In this document: one piece after another, positions 35,569 through 44,017 of the stretch
How positions within the stretch are numbered: position 1 is the stretch's first letter
How the letters are laid out: each line of letters starts with the position of its first letter
Assembly (NCBI GenBank): GCA_934162425.1
Contig: CAKPIS010000002.1
Location: 149,742-213,741 of the forward strand
Direction of reading: 5' to 3'
Length of the DNA: 64,000 nt
DNA from: an uncultured Bacilli bacterium
GTDB taxonomy: Bacteria > Bacillota_I > Bacilli_A > RF39 > UBA660
Translations under genes and position numbers: made by a program
The notes under the pieces: model-generated
Seen by the model: the letters and a program-made list of their open reading frames with translations, nothing else
Database searches by the model: none
What the model was told of the DNA's origin: nothing

Positions 35569-36798
35569 ATGGAAATAATTGATTTAAAAGCAAGAGAAAT
35601 ATTAGATTCTAGGGGAAATCCTACAGTTGAAGTAGATGTTTTTCTAGAAAATGGTATTATGGCAAGAGCAGCTGTTCCATCAGGAGCTTCAACTGGTGAA
35701 CGTGAAGCACTTGAAATGCGTGATGGCGATAAAAAAAGATTTGGTGGTAAAGGAGTACTTAATGCTGTAAAAAATGTAAATGAAAAAATTAAACCAGTTG
35801 TGCTTCATATGGATGTATTTGATCAATATAGTATTGATACAGCTATGCTTGAATTAGATGGTACTAAGACAAAAAGTAACTTAGGAGCTAACGCAATACT
35901 TGGTGTATCTGTGGCATGTTTAAAGGCAGCAGCTAAGGCTAAAAATATGCCACTTTATAAATATGTTGGTGAAGGTAGAAATCTTCCTTATGCTATGATG
36001 AATATTTTAAATGGTGGTGCACATGCAGATAATAAACTAGACTTTCAAGAGTTTATGATTATACCACAAAGAGATAGTATTCATGAAAGAGTACGTGTTG
36101 GCTCAGAAGTATTTCATGTTCTAAAAAGTGTTCTTAACGAAAGAAAGCTTTCAACAGGTGTTGGTGATGAAGGAGGGTTTGCTCCTGATTTAGAGTCTAA
36201 TACAGAAGGATTTGAACTAATTATAGAAGCTATTAAAAAAGCTGGATATGAGCCTGGGGTGGATGTAAAACTTGCAATAGATGTTGCGGCATCAGAATTT
36301 TATAGTGACGGTAAATATAATTTAGTAGGTGAAAATAGAAGCTTAACTACTGATGAACTTATAGATTTTTATAAAGAATTAATAGATAAATATCCAATTG
36401 TATCAATAGAAGATCCAGTAGATGAAAATGACTGGGAAGGTTTTGCTAAAATAACTAAAGAATTAGGAGATAAAGTCCAATTAGTTGGTGATGACTTATT
36501 TGTAACTAATAAAGAATGTCTTCAAAAGGGAATAGACCTTAAAGCTGGTAATGCAATATTACTTAAAGTTAACCAAATAGGTACTATAACTGAAACTTTA
36601 GAAACTATAAAATTAGCTAAAGACAATGGTTATAAGACTATTATATCTCATAGATCTGGAGAAACTGAAGATACTACTATCGCAGATTTAGCTGTAGGAC
36701 TTGATTTAGGACAAATAAAGACTGGTTCTATGTCTAGAACAGATAGAATGTGTAAATATAATCAGTTAATGAGAATAGAAGAAGATATTAGAGGTTAA
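35569..36798 (+). CDS. eno: Enolase
   Basis: Enolase converts 2-phosphoglycerate to phosphoenolpyruvate. It has 409 residues, about 20 fewer than the usual 425-435, with the C-terminus ending directly after YNQLMRIEEDIRG. The start is typical (AREILDSRGNPTVEVDV). Mg and catalytic regions: GANAILGVSVA, GDEGGFAPDL, SIEDPVDENDW, LVGDDLFVTN, LLKVNQIGTITE and SHRSGETEDTTIADLAV. ATG 35569 follows AGGAGG. It leads into secG and rnr as in Bacillus, but here it has its own promoter. Confidence 0.97.
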   Translation: MEIIDLKAREILDSRGNPTVEVDVFLENGIMARAAVPSGASTGEREALEMRDGDKKRFGGKGVLNAVKNVNEKIKPVVLHMDVFDQYSIDTAMLELDGTKTKSNLGANAILGVSVACLKAAAKAKNMPLYKYVGEGRNLPYAMMNILNGGAHADNKLDFQEFMIIPQRDSIHERVRVGSEVFHVLKSVLNERKLSTGVGDEGGFAPDLESNTEGFELIIEAIKKAGYEPGVDVKLAIDVAASEFYSDGKYNLVGENRSLTTDELIDFYKELIDKYPIVSIEDPVDENDWEGFAKITKELGDKVQLVGDDLFVTNKECLQKGIDLKAGNAILLKVNQIGTITETLETIKLAKDNGYKTIISHRSGETEDTTIADLAVGLDLGQIKTGSMSRTDRMCKYNQLMRIEEDIRG

Positions 36799-36894
36799 AT
36801 TACTTATCATAAATAAAGAAATAATAGTAAATATATTTGATATTTATAATATAATGTGATAAAATACTATTAGCTAATTTAAGGAGGAGTTATT

Positions 36895-37104
36895 ATGCTT
36901 ACTGTATTAATGATAGTATCTGTTTTACTTATTATTATTGTACTACTTCAAAGTGAAAAGGCTGAAAGTGGAAACATTATAACAGGTGGTAACGCTGATT
37001 TATTTATGAATAGAAAAGAACGTGGAGGAGAGTTATTTATTACACGTTTAACTTACGCACTTGGCATTATTTTCTTTGTTTTGTGTATAATAATGGACAT
37101 GTAA
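36895..37104 (+). CDS. secG: Preprotein translocase subunit SecG
   Basis: SecG is a small subunit of the SecYEG channel. It has 69 residues and two membrane helices (about 1-20 and 49-68). The family pattern LLQSEKAESGNIITGG (about 17-32) lies between them. ATG 36895 follows AAGGAGG. It lies between eno and rnr as in Bacillus; the yvaK esterase gene often found next to it is missing. Confidence 0.92.
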   Translation: MLTVLMIVSVLLIIIVLLQSEKAESGNIITGGNADLFMNRKERGGELFITRLTYALGIIFFVLCIIMDM

Positions 37105-37109
37105 GATAA

Positions 37110-37138
37110 AAAAGGCTTTTAATTAAGTCTTTTTTTTT
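37110..37138 (+). terminator. Terminator after secG
   Basis: A 9-bp stem (37110-37118 with 37125-37133) with a TTAATT loop, then a long T-run. Confidence 0.8.
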
Positions 37139-37172
37139 CTATAATAGTAGTGTATAGAAAGTAGGGTATAAT

Positions 37173-39311
37173 ATGAAAAACAGAATATTAAATATATTAA
37201 AGGAAGAAAATAGAGCTTATAGTGCTATAGAACTTAAAGATATATTAGGTCTTAATACAACAGAAGAAATTACTATGATGATGAATACTTTAAATGAATT
37301 AGAAAGTGATTTAACAATTTATCATACTAATAAGGATAAATATATTGATTTTGAATATAGTCATTTAAAGAAAGGTAAGTTAGATTTAAATGATAAAGGG
37401 TATGGATTTGTTGTATTAAAAGATGAACCTGATATATATATTGATGCTAAAAATATTAATCATGCAACAGATGGAGATTTAGTAATAGCAGAAGTAATTA
37501 GTAAAACTTCTGGTGCTAAAAAAGAAGGAAGAATTTTAAGAATTGCTAAAAGAAGTTATGGACCATTAATTGGAGAATTTGTAAACCAAGGTGGAAAACC
37601 AACTATAATTCCTAATGATAAGAAGTTTAAGCAAAAGGTTGTATTAACTAAGGAAAGTACTAAAGACTGTGTAGAGGGCCATATAGTGGTTGTAAACGTT
37701 ATTAAAGAGTTAGATAGAAATACTGTACTTGGTGAAATATCTACTATAATAGGTCATAAAAATGATGCTGGAGTAGATATAGAAGCTATAATATATAAAC
37801 ATATGTTTTCTCCTAAGTTCCCTGATGAAGTTTTAGAAGAGGTAGAAAAAATACCTAATGAAGTAAGATTAGAAGATAAAAAAGGAAGACGTGATTTAAC
37901 AGATTTAACTATATTTACCATAGATGGATTAGATACTAAAGATATAGATGATGCTATTTCTATAAAAAAATTAAAAAATGGTAATTATGAACTTGGTGTA
38001 CATATAGCTGATGTATCATATTATGTAAAACCAGGGACTAAATTATATGATGAGGCTTATGAAAGAGGAACTAGTGTATATTTAGTAGATAGAGTTGTTC
38101 CTATGCTTCCACATAAACTTTCAAATGGAATTTGCTCACTAAATCCAGGTGTAGAACGCTTAGCACAAAGCTGCGTTATGGAGATAAATAGTAAGGGTAA
38201 GGTTGTATCACATGATATATTTGAAAGTATAATTAAATCAAGAAAACAAATGAATTATAGAGATGTTAATAAATGGCTAGATGAGAAAATAGTAGTAGAT
38301 GGTTATGAAGAATTTACTAGTGACTTAACTCTTATGAAGGAACTTGCAGATATTTTAAGAAAACAAAGAAGTATTAGGGGTGCAATTGATTTTGATACGG
38401 ATGAAGCTAAAATAATAGCAGATGATACTGGAAAACCAATTGATGTTGTTTTAAGAGAACGTGCATCTGGAGAAAAGATGATAGAAGATTTTATGATTGC
38501 AGCAAATGAAACAGTAGCATCGCACATATTTTATATGTCTCTTCCTTTTGTATATCGTGTTCATGGAACTCCTAAAGAAGAAAAAGTAAATGATTTTCTA
38601 AATTTTGTAAGTTCATTAGGATATAAAATTACTGGTAAGGTGGATATAAATAAACCATATTCTATACAAAAAGTTTTAGATCAATTAAGAACAAAAAAAG
38701 AATATAAAATATTATCTTATTTAATGCTTAGATCAATGCAAAAGGCAGTATATCAAACAGATAATATAGGACATTTTGGATTAGCTAGTAAAATATATAC
38801 TCACTTTACATCTCCAATTAGAAGATTTCCAGATACTACTGTTCATCGTCTTCTTAGAACATATTTATATAAAAATGATGAATCTAAGAAAACAATAGAT
38901 TATTTTAAAGAATATTTACCAGTTTTAACTGAGCATGCTTCACTAAAGGAAAGAGATGCAATAGATTGTGAAAGAGAAGTAGAAGATATGAAAATGGCTG
39001 AATATATGATGGATCATATTGGAGAAGAATATACTGGAATGATTAGTGGTGTTACTTCATTTGGTATGTTTGTCTCACTTCCTAATATGATAGAAGGCTT
39101 AGTTCATATTAGTGATATAGAAGGGGATTATTATAATTTTGATGAAACAACAATGTCTTTAGTTGGTCAAAAACATAAGAAAAGATATAGAATAGGTGAT
39201 GAAGTTACTGTAATAGTTAAATCTGCATCTAAAGAGGAATCATTTATAGATTTTGTACTTAAAAAGGAAGAAGATAAAAATGATGAAGAAAAGGAAAATA
39301 CTACAATTTAG
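37173..39311 (+). CDS. rnr: Ribonuclease R
   Basis: RNase R is a 3'-5' exoribonuclease that unwinds structured RNA and works with SmpB-tmRNA in mRNA decay. It has 712 residues. The N-terminal winged-helix and cold-shock domains are followed by the RNB catalytic domain with the Asp cluster TIDGLDTKDIDDAISI (about 250-265) and the block HFTSPIRRFPDTTVHR. The C-terminal S1 domain contains GEEYTGMISGVTSFGMFVSL (about 629-648). The last 32 bases overlap capA. In Bacillus rnr is followed directly by smpB; here capA is inserted. Confidence 0.97.
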   Translation: MKNRILNILKEENRAYSAIELKDILGLNTTEEITMMMNTLNELESDLTIYHTNKDKYIDFEYSHLKKGKLDLNDKGYGFVVLKDEPDIYIDAKNINHATDGDLVIAEVISKTSGAKKEGRILRIAKRSYGPLIGEFVNQGGKPTIIPNDKKFKQKVVLTKESTKDCVEGHIVVVNVIKELDRNTVLGEISTIIGHKNDAGVDIEAIIYKHMFSPKFPDEVLEEVEKIPNEVRLEDKKGRRDLTDLTIFTIDGLDTKDIDDAISIKKLKNGNYELGVHIADVSYYVKPGTKLYDEAYERGTSVYLVDRVVPMLPHKLSNGICSLNPGVERLAQSCVMEINSKGKVVSHDIFESIIKSRKQMNYRDVNKWLDEKIVVDGYEEFTSDLTLMKELADILRKQRSIRGAIDFDTDEAKIIADDTGKPIDVVLRERASGEKMIEDFMIAANETVASHIFYMSLPFVYRVHGTPKEEKVNDFLNFVSSLGYKITGKVDINKPYSIQKVLDQLRTKKEYKILSYLMLRSMQKAVYQTDNIGHFGLASKIYTHFTSPIRRFPDTTVHRLLRTYLYKNDESKKTIDYFKEYLPVLTEHASLKERDAIDCEREVEDMKMAEYMMDHIGEEYTGMISGVTSFGMFVSLPNMIEGLVHISDIEGDYYNFDETTMSLVGQKHKKRYRIGDEVTVIVKSASKEESFIDFVLKKEEDKNDEEKENTTI

Positions 39312-40431
39312 TATAATTATAACTTTACTATTAATTATAGCTCTATTATTTGCTTGGTACGTAAGTTTTAGCAAGAAAAGTAAAGAAGTTAAAATTAAAG
39401 TGGAAAATAAAACGACTACTAAAGTAACTAAAAAAACTGAAAAAGAATCAAAGGAACTATCACTCGTGATGGTAGGAGATTGTTTAATACATAGATTTGT
39501 GTATACTGACGCAAAGGAAAGTGATGGAACGTATAATTTTGATAAAATGTTTACTGAGGTAAAAGACTTAATTTATGGACATGACTTAGCATATTATAAT
39601 CAAGAAAGTAATATTGGCGGAAAAAGTCTTGGTTTATCTGCATATCCTAAGTTTAATTCACCTGAAGAAATAGGCGATACTATGGTTAATTTGGGATTTA
39701 ATTTAGTTAGTTTGGCGAATAATCATACTATGGATAAGAAAGAGGCAGGTGTAATAAATTCGGTTAATTATTGGAAAACTAAACCTGGTGTTTACTATTC
39801 AGGAGAAGCTTTATCAGAAAGCGATAGAAATGATAATATAAAGGTTTTAGAAAAGAATGGAATAAAATATGCCTTTTTATCTTATACTACTGTAACAAAT
39901 GGATTAGTTCCTGATAATGGTAAGGAATATCTAACTAATATATATTCAGATGAAAAAGCAAAAAGTGATATTGATAAAATAAAAGATAAGGCAGATTTTA
40001 TAATAGTTGCAATGCACTGGGGAGAAGAATATGTAACTGATCCAAATGAAAGTCAAAAGAAAATTGCATCTTATTTATCTAGTTTGGGAGTTAATTTAAT
40101 AATCGGTAATCATGCTCACAGTATACAGCCAGTCCAGATGATAGGAGATACTTTGGTGTTTTATGCACTTGGTAATTTTATATCTGCACAAGATACACCA
40201 AATAAACTAACAGGTGTTATAGCTTATGCTAAGGTAAAGCTTGAAGATAATAAGATTAAATTTTATGATATTAGTGCCGACTTAATCTATACATATTATA
40301 AAGGAGGCAGAAATTTTAAAGTATATCCTTATACAAAATTAGATAATAGTATTTTAAATAATTATGAAATATATTATAATAAGTATAAAGAAGTATTGAA
40401 TAAATATTCTGATATTATAAGGGTGAAATAA
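39280..40431 (+). CDS. CapA-family (PGA_cap) metallophosphatase-like protein
   Basis: This protein belongs to the CapA family linked to poly-gamma-glutamate capsule. The start ATG 39280 is nine bases after AGGAAG and lies inside the end of rnr. A single N-terminal membrane anchor (about residues 8-27) is followed by a calcineurin-like fold. Its blocks are VMVGDCLIH, YNQESNIGG, SLANNHTMDKK, AMHWGEEY and IGNHAHSIQPVQ, which carry the expected metal ligands. No other capsule genes are nearby, so another surface or wall role is possible. The stop is one base before smpB, giving tight coupling in an rnr-capA-smpB message. Confidence 0.87.
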   Translation: MMKKRKILQFSIIITLLLIIALLFAWYVSFSKKSKEVKIKVENKTTTKVTKKTEKESKELSLVMVGDCLIHRFVYTDAKESDGTYNFDKMFTEVKDLIYGHDLAYYNQESNIGGKSLGLSAYPKFNSPEEIGDTMVNLGFNLVSLANNHTMDKKEAGVINSVNYWKTKPGVYYSGEALSESDRNDNIKVLEKNGIKYAFLSYTTVTNGLVPDNGKEYLTNIYSDEKAKSDIDKIKDKADFIIVAMHWGEEYVTDPNESQKKIASYLSSLGVNLIIGNHAHSIQPVQMIGDTLVFYALGNFISAQDTPNKLTGVIAYAKVKLEDNKIKFYDISADLIYTYYKGGRNFKVYPYTKLDNSILNNYEIYYNKYKEVLNKYSDIIRVK

Positions 40432-40432
40432 T

Positions 40433-40873
40433 ATGATAGAGATAAAAAATAAAAAAGCAAACTTTGATTATTTTATTGAAGAAACTTATGAAGCCGGAAT
40501 AGCTTTAACAGGTACTGAAATAAAGTCAATTAGAAAAGGTAGTTGTAATTTAAAAGATTGCTATGCAAGAGTAAAAAATAGGGAGGTTTTCTTAATTAAT
40601 ATGTTTATAGGCATATATGAAGAGGGTAACCGATTCAATCATGATGAAAGAAGACAGCGAAAATTACTTTTACATAAAAAAGAAATACTTAAGATAAGAG
40701 ATAGGGTAGAAAAGGAAGGATATTCTTTAGTTCCTTTAAAGCTTTATTTAAAAAATGGTAGAGCTAAAGTTCTAATAGGTGTCGCAAGGGGTAAGAAAAA
40801 CTATGATAAAAGGCAATCTATTAAGGAAAAGGATATTAAAAGAGATTTAGAAAAATCTAAATATAGATATTAA
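40433..40873 (+). CDS. smpB: SsrA-binding protein
   Basis: SmpB binds tmRNA and brings it to stalled ribosomes. The 146-residue protein has the standard N-terminus NKKANFDYFIEETYEAGIAL, then LTGTEIKSIRKGSCNLKDCY and the basic C-terminal tail GKKNYDKRQSIKEKDIKRDL, which enters the mRNA channel. ATG 40433 follows AAGGGTG, two bases after capA. The tmRNA gene ssrA is 1.4 kb downstream. Confidence 0.97.
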   Translation: MIEIKNKKANFDYFIEETYEAGIALTGTEIKSIRKGSCNLKDCYARVKNREVFLINMFIGIYEEGNRFNHDERRQRKLLLHKKEILKIRDRVEKEGYSLVPLKLYLKNGRAKVLIGVARGKKNYDKRQSIKEKDIKRDLEKSKYRY

Positions 40874-40904
40874 AAAAAGACTTTGTAATTAGAAAGTCTT
40901 TTTA
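40874..40904. terminator. Bidirectional terminator between smpB and the NAGPA-domain gene
   Basis: A 10-bp stem AAAAAGACTT with AAGTCTTTTT (40874-40883 with 40894-40903), T-runs on both strands. Confidence 0.8.
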
Positions 40905-42191
40905 TTCTGCAACAATAAATGATGTTGCTATAGCTCTTGTTCTGTGTTTCAGACCGCCATTTATAGGATCATTAATATAACAGTAATTAGCATTACAAGA
41001 AGTATTATATTTTAAGGCTTCAGCTTTTGGAAGAACCATTACACTGGACGTTCCACCATCTAAGTTAGCAGCATTAACAGCTCCGTAGTTACTCATAATT
41101 TCGGTTAAATCTACCATATCAGCACCCTTAGTTCTTGTTGAATTACTATCTACAACTAGGAGTAATACAATTCCATCACTTCTTTGTCCAATTGCAGTTC
41201 TGGCAGCATATCCCCATCCGCCATTGCCTTTTATAAATGATTTTTTTCCGTTAACTATTAGGAAAGGACCCCATGTTACGGCATCTCTAACTCCTGATTG
41301 AATAGCTCTTTGTGCTGTTGATTTCATTAAAACTAATATATTGTCATTAGTCATTCCAATTATTCCACCACCTTGTGAGTAGGAACCATATGTGTTATTA
41401 GTTACTATTTTACCATTAGAAATTGTTATACCTGTAGGAGAACCACCTGTGCTATTATAGCCAGGGTCATAAAAACCACCACCATTTATTGCAAGTAATG
41501 CATTATGTTCTTCTGCCATTTTAGTAACATATTGACCATTTCTACCGATAGCAGAAGTAACAGCTACTTTAACTAAAGAAGGATCATATATAGCAGCTAA
41601 ATAACCTTTTTGTCCGTTAACAGTTAAATCTATTATTTTGTACTTAGCCTTTTTATCACGCTTAAGTATTGCTTTTTCATATTCATTATCATATGTTATT
41701 TCTTCTTGCTTTTTAATCAAGTCTTTATTTGTTTCTTCTTCCACTTCAACAATATAGTTGCCATTAAGAACTTTATTTATTTCATCATCATTATAAAACC
41801 ATTGACATAAATATTGATGATTCATTGTTTTCATGGCTGTTGATATAAGCCAGTTCTTAAATGATTTATTAGGTCCATAAAGAAGTACAACGAATGTTAT
41901 ACATCCAGCAACATATAGTATTGTTACTATATATTTAATTGCTGATAAAACTTTTTTTCCTTTGCTCTTTTTAGTTTTTTTGCCTTTATTTTTTAATATA
42001 AAAATACCAACTATGAATAGATATATTAAAAGAGCTAATAGTATATATATAATATTACCAATAGTATTAGTTACTAGTCTTTTACTATGTGTTGATATAA
42101 TTGTAAGCACACAAAATACTGGTATTAATATTACTGGTATTATTCTAAATATAATTCTTTTCCCTTTTTTTTCTTTTTTTCTTTTTTCCAT
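40902..42191 (-). CDS. Phosphodiester glycosidase (NAGPA) domain membrane protein
   Basis: The 429-residue protein has three N-terminal membrane helices (about 12-30, 38-62 and 82-105) and an extracytoplasmic NAGPA/DUF2233 domain. Domain marks: LLAINGGGFYDPGYNSTGG (about 234-252), VTWGPFLIVNG, GYAARTAIGQRSDG, LLVVDSNSTRTKGADMVDLT and the catalytic-site block NLDGGTSSVMV. Related enzymes remove GlcNAc from phosphodiester-linked glycans in cell-wall polymers or exopolysaccharide. It stands alone on the minus strand between smpB and ssrA. ATG 42191 is used; the N-terminus MEKRKKEKKGKR is strongly basic, fitting inside-positive topology. Confidence 0.87.
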   Translation of the reverse strand: MEKRKKEKKGKRIIFRIIPVILIPVFCVLTIISTHSKRLVTNTIGNIIYILLALLIYLFIVGIFILKNKGKKTKKSKGKKVLSAIKYIVTILYVAGCITFVVLLYGPNKSFKNWLISTAMKTMNHQYLCQWFYNDDEINKVLNGNYIVEVEEETNKDLIKKQEEITYDNEYEKAILKRDKKAKYKIIDLTVNGQKGYLAAIYDPSLVKVAVTSAIGRNGQYVTKMAEEHNALLAINGGGFYDPGYNSTGGSPTGITISNGKIVTNNTYGSYSQGGGIIGMTNDNILVLMKSTAQRAIQSGVRDAVTWGPFLIVNGKKSFIKGNGGWGYAARTAIGQRSDGIVLLLVVDSNSTRTKGADMVDLTEIMSNYGAVNAANLDGGTSSVMVLPKAEALKYNTSCNANYCYINDPINGGLKHRTRAIATSFIVAE

Positions 42192-42240
42192 TATTTACAT
42201 CACCAAAAATATTATACATTATATGACAAAATATGACAAC

Positions 42241-42268
42241 TTGAAATTTGAAAATAATATGATATAAT
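42241..42268 (+). promoter_or_regulatory. Promoter of ssrA
   Basis: TTGAAA (42241-42246), 16-base spacer, TATAAT (42263-42268) preceded by TGA (extended -10). Confidence 0.75.
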
Positions 42269-42285
42269 ATTATTGTTATTTAAAT

Positions 42286-42636
42286 GGGGCTGTTATTGGT
42301 TTCGACAGATATTAAACATATTAAGTTGCAAGTGGAAGGTACTCCTTAAGTACAAACAAAAAATAAATAACAAAAATTATAATCAAGCTTACGCATTTGC
42401 TTAATTAGCGTAGCGCTTCTTAAATTATTTTACTCACGAATTTTTTAAGAGGCTCATTTTAGTGAGTTATATTATTTTATTTGTTTAGGATGGAATAATG
42501 AATTTTACTAAACTCGTTATTTGGTGGGTATGTTAACTACCTTTATCATTTAATTAAATTTAATCGTTAACTAAACTTGTAGATGCTTAATATAATTGGT
42601 ATTTGGACACGAGTTCAAATCTCGTCAGCTCCACCA
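42286..42636 (+). ncRNA. ssrA: Transfer-messenger RNA (tmRNA)
   Basis: tmRNA rescues stalled ribosomes with SmpB. The tRNA-like ends pair perfectly: GGGGCTG (42286-42292) with CAGCTCC (42626-42632), followed by an encoded ACCA. The TTGGTTTCGAC block after the 5' end and GTTCAAATCTCG (T arm) near the 3' end are standard. The tag frame ends with codons for NYNQAYAFA and TAA at 42412-42414. The exact resume codon is uncertain (probably within 42351-42356). A tag ending in YAFA recalls those of Mollicutes and not the usual LAA. The gene is close to smpB and rnr. Confidence 0.95.
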
Positions 42637-42781
42637 GATTGATAGATAGCTCGATCTTTTCGAGATGATATAAAAACTGCTTTCAAATTAATGATGCGAA
42701 TCCCATTTTAAAGACATCAAATAAAATAAATTAATTTATTTAATGGATTAAAAAACAGCGAAATATTCGCTGCCAGTAAAG
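42637..42781. other. Non-coding gap after ssrA
   Basis: It contains a small hairpin (CTCGA/TCGAG near 42652-42666) without a T-run that may belong to the ssrA 3' end. The terminator of the following minus-strand gene is at 42749-42772. I see nothing else. Confidence 0.4.
42749..42772 (-). terminator. Terminator of the small membrane protein gene
   Basis: On the minus strand CAGCGAA and TTCGCTG form a perfect 7-bp stem (42756-42762 with 42766-42772) followed by TTTTTTAA. Confidence 0.8.
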
Positions 42782-42943
42782 TTAGTTATAACGTCCACAG
42801 GTATTATTGCATCCTCTGTTACCACCAAATCCCCAGAATAAGAAAAATATTATTGCTACTATTATTATTATCCATAGCCAATTGGTTCCATTATTCTCAT
42901 TATATCCATAATAAGGATAGGAAGGATATCCAGGATAATACAT
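42782..42943 (-). CDS. Small Tyr/Pro/Gly-rich membrane protein, 53 residues
   Basis: This gene is too short for routine ORF calling but is well supported. ATG 42943 follows GGAAAGGAGTG and a terminator lies just after the stop. The N-terminus is MYYPGYPSYPYYGYNENNG, like small spore-coat-type Tyr/Pro/Gly peptides. One membrane helix follows (NWLWIIIIVAIIFFLFWGFG) and then a short Cys-containing tail (NRGCNNTCGRYN). Small coat-associated proteins with this build (YjcZ/SscA-like) occur in spore formers, which would fit SpoIIR in the same window. The exact family is not certain. Confidence 0.75.
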   Translation of the reverse strand: MYYPGYPSYPYYGYNENNGTNWLWIIIIVAIIFFLFWGFGGNRGCNNTCGRYN

Positions 42944-43019
42944 AAATATACACTCCTTTCCTTATATTATATTTATATAATGAAAAAATAAATATATTAA
43001 ATGTCATGAAATTATTCAT

Positions 43020-43964
43020 TTATATTATAAAAGTAGTTTCATCAATAAATTTATAGTTAGTTTTATATTTTAATTGCCTAACTAATCTTGATATTGCATC
43101 ATCTTTAGCTTTTGCTTCAAGCATTATATCAATATCTTTATCTTGTGTTTTAATTAAATTAATAAAGTTTATAAAATCATCAGAGTTTATATAGTCATTA
43201 TGACTTCTAAACTCTTTTTTTAATTTGCTTTTTGGTGATGAAAAGTGCATTTTCACAAGCCTTCCATTCCAAGTTTCTATTATGTCATTTAAATAATCTT
43301 TTAAGTTTTCTCCTTCATTATTACAAATGAAGTGATGATAATCTAAAACCATGGGTACTTTAATTTTATGGCATAGCTTTAATACATCTTTTATATTATA
43401 TATTTTGTCATCGTTTTCCACAGCAATACATTTTTTTATGTAATCTGATAATTTATTAAAGTTGTTAATAAATCTTGTTATGGATGCTTTTTTTCCACAA
43501 GCACTAGAACCAACGTGGAGAATTATTATTTTATCTTTAATTCCTAGCGCATCCATAATTTTATAATGATATTCTAAGATTTCCACAGTATTTTTAACTA
43601 TTTTACTATCCATACTGTTTAAAACTGCATATTGATCAGGATGAGTATCAACTCTTATGTTATTGTCATTTATTAATTTGCTAATTTTTTTATATTCATC
43701 TTTTAAGGGCGCTATGTAATCAAAACTTACTTTATTATGTGTTGCAAGTGGCACTAATTTAGAGGTTAATCTATAAAAGTGAAAATTGTTTTTAATGTTA
43801 TATTTAATTATTTCATTTAAAGCTTCTAAATTACCTTTAGTTATTTCTAGTAGCTTAGATGCATTATAATTTTTATTTATATAATTAGTATACGTTATAG
43901 TACTTGATGTTGTAACATCATCTAATGCTTTAGATAAAGCTACATATCCTAATCTTACTCTCAT
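43020..43964 (-). CDS. uvsE: UV damage endonuclease
   Basis: UvsE/UVDE nicks DNA 5' of UV photoproducts and some abasic sites. It has 314 residues and a TIM-barrel core. The family start is VRLGYVALS. Metal-ligand blocks include RVDTHPDQYAVLNS (about 103-116), ILHVGSSACGKK (about 149-160), CIAVENDDK (about 180-188), MVLDYHHFICNNEG and VKMHFSSPKSK. It is a stand-alone repair gene common in spore-forming Bacillota. It begins with ATG 43964 after a GGTGAT ribosome-binding sequence. Confidence 0.93.
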   Translation of the reverse strand: MRVRLGYVALSKALDDVTTSSTITYTNYINKNYNASKLLEITKGNLEALNEIIKYNIKNNFHFYRLTSKLVPLATHNKVSFDYIAPLKDEYKKISKLINDNNIRVDTHPDQYAVLNSMDSKIVKNTVEILEYHYKIMDALGIKDKIIILHVGSSACGKKASITRFINNFNKLSDYIKKCIAVENDDKIYNIKDVLKLCHKIKVPMVLDYHHFICNNEGENLKDYLNDIIETWNGRLVKMHFSSPKSKLKKEFRSHNDYINSDDFINFINLIKTQDKDIDIMLEAKAKDDAISRLVRQLKYKTNYKFIDETTFII

Positions 43965-44017
43965 TTATATCACCATTAATTATTATGTAAAATAAAAAAG
44001 GAAATATTTAAATTCCT

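Noticed and set aside
41962..42267. Plus-strand hydrophobic ORF of 101 codons
   Set aside because: Antisense of the N-terminal membrane helices of the NAGPA-domain gene; it runs into the ssrA promoter.
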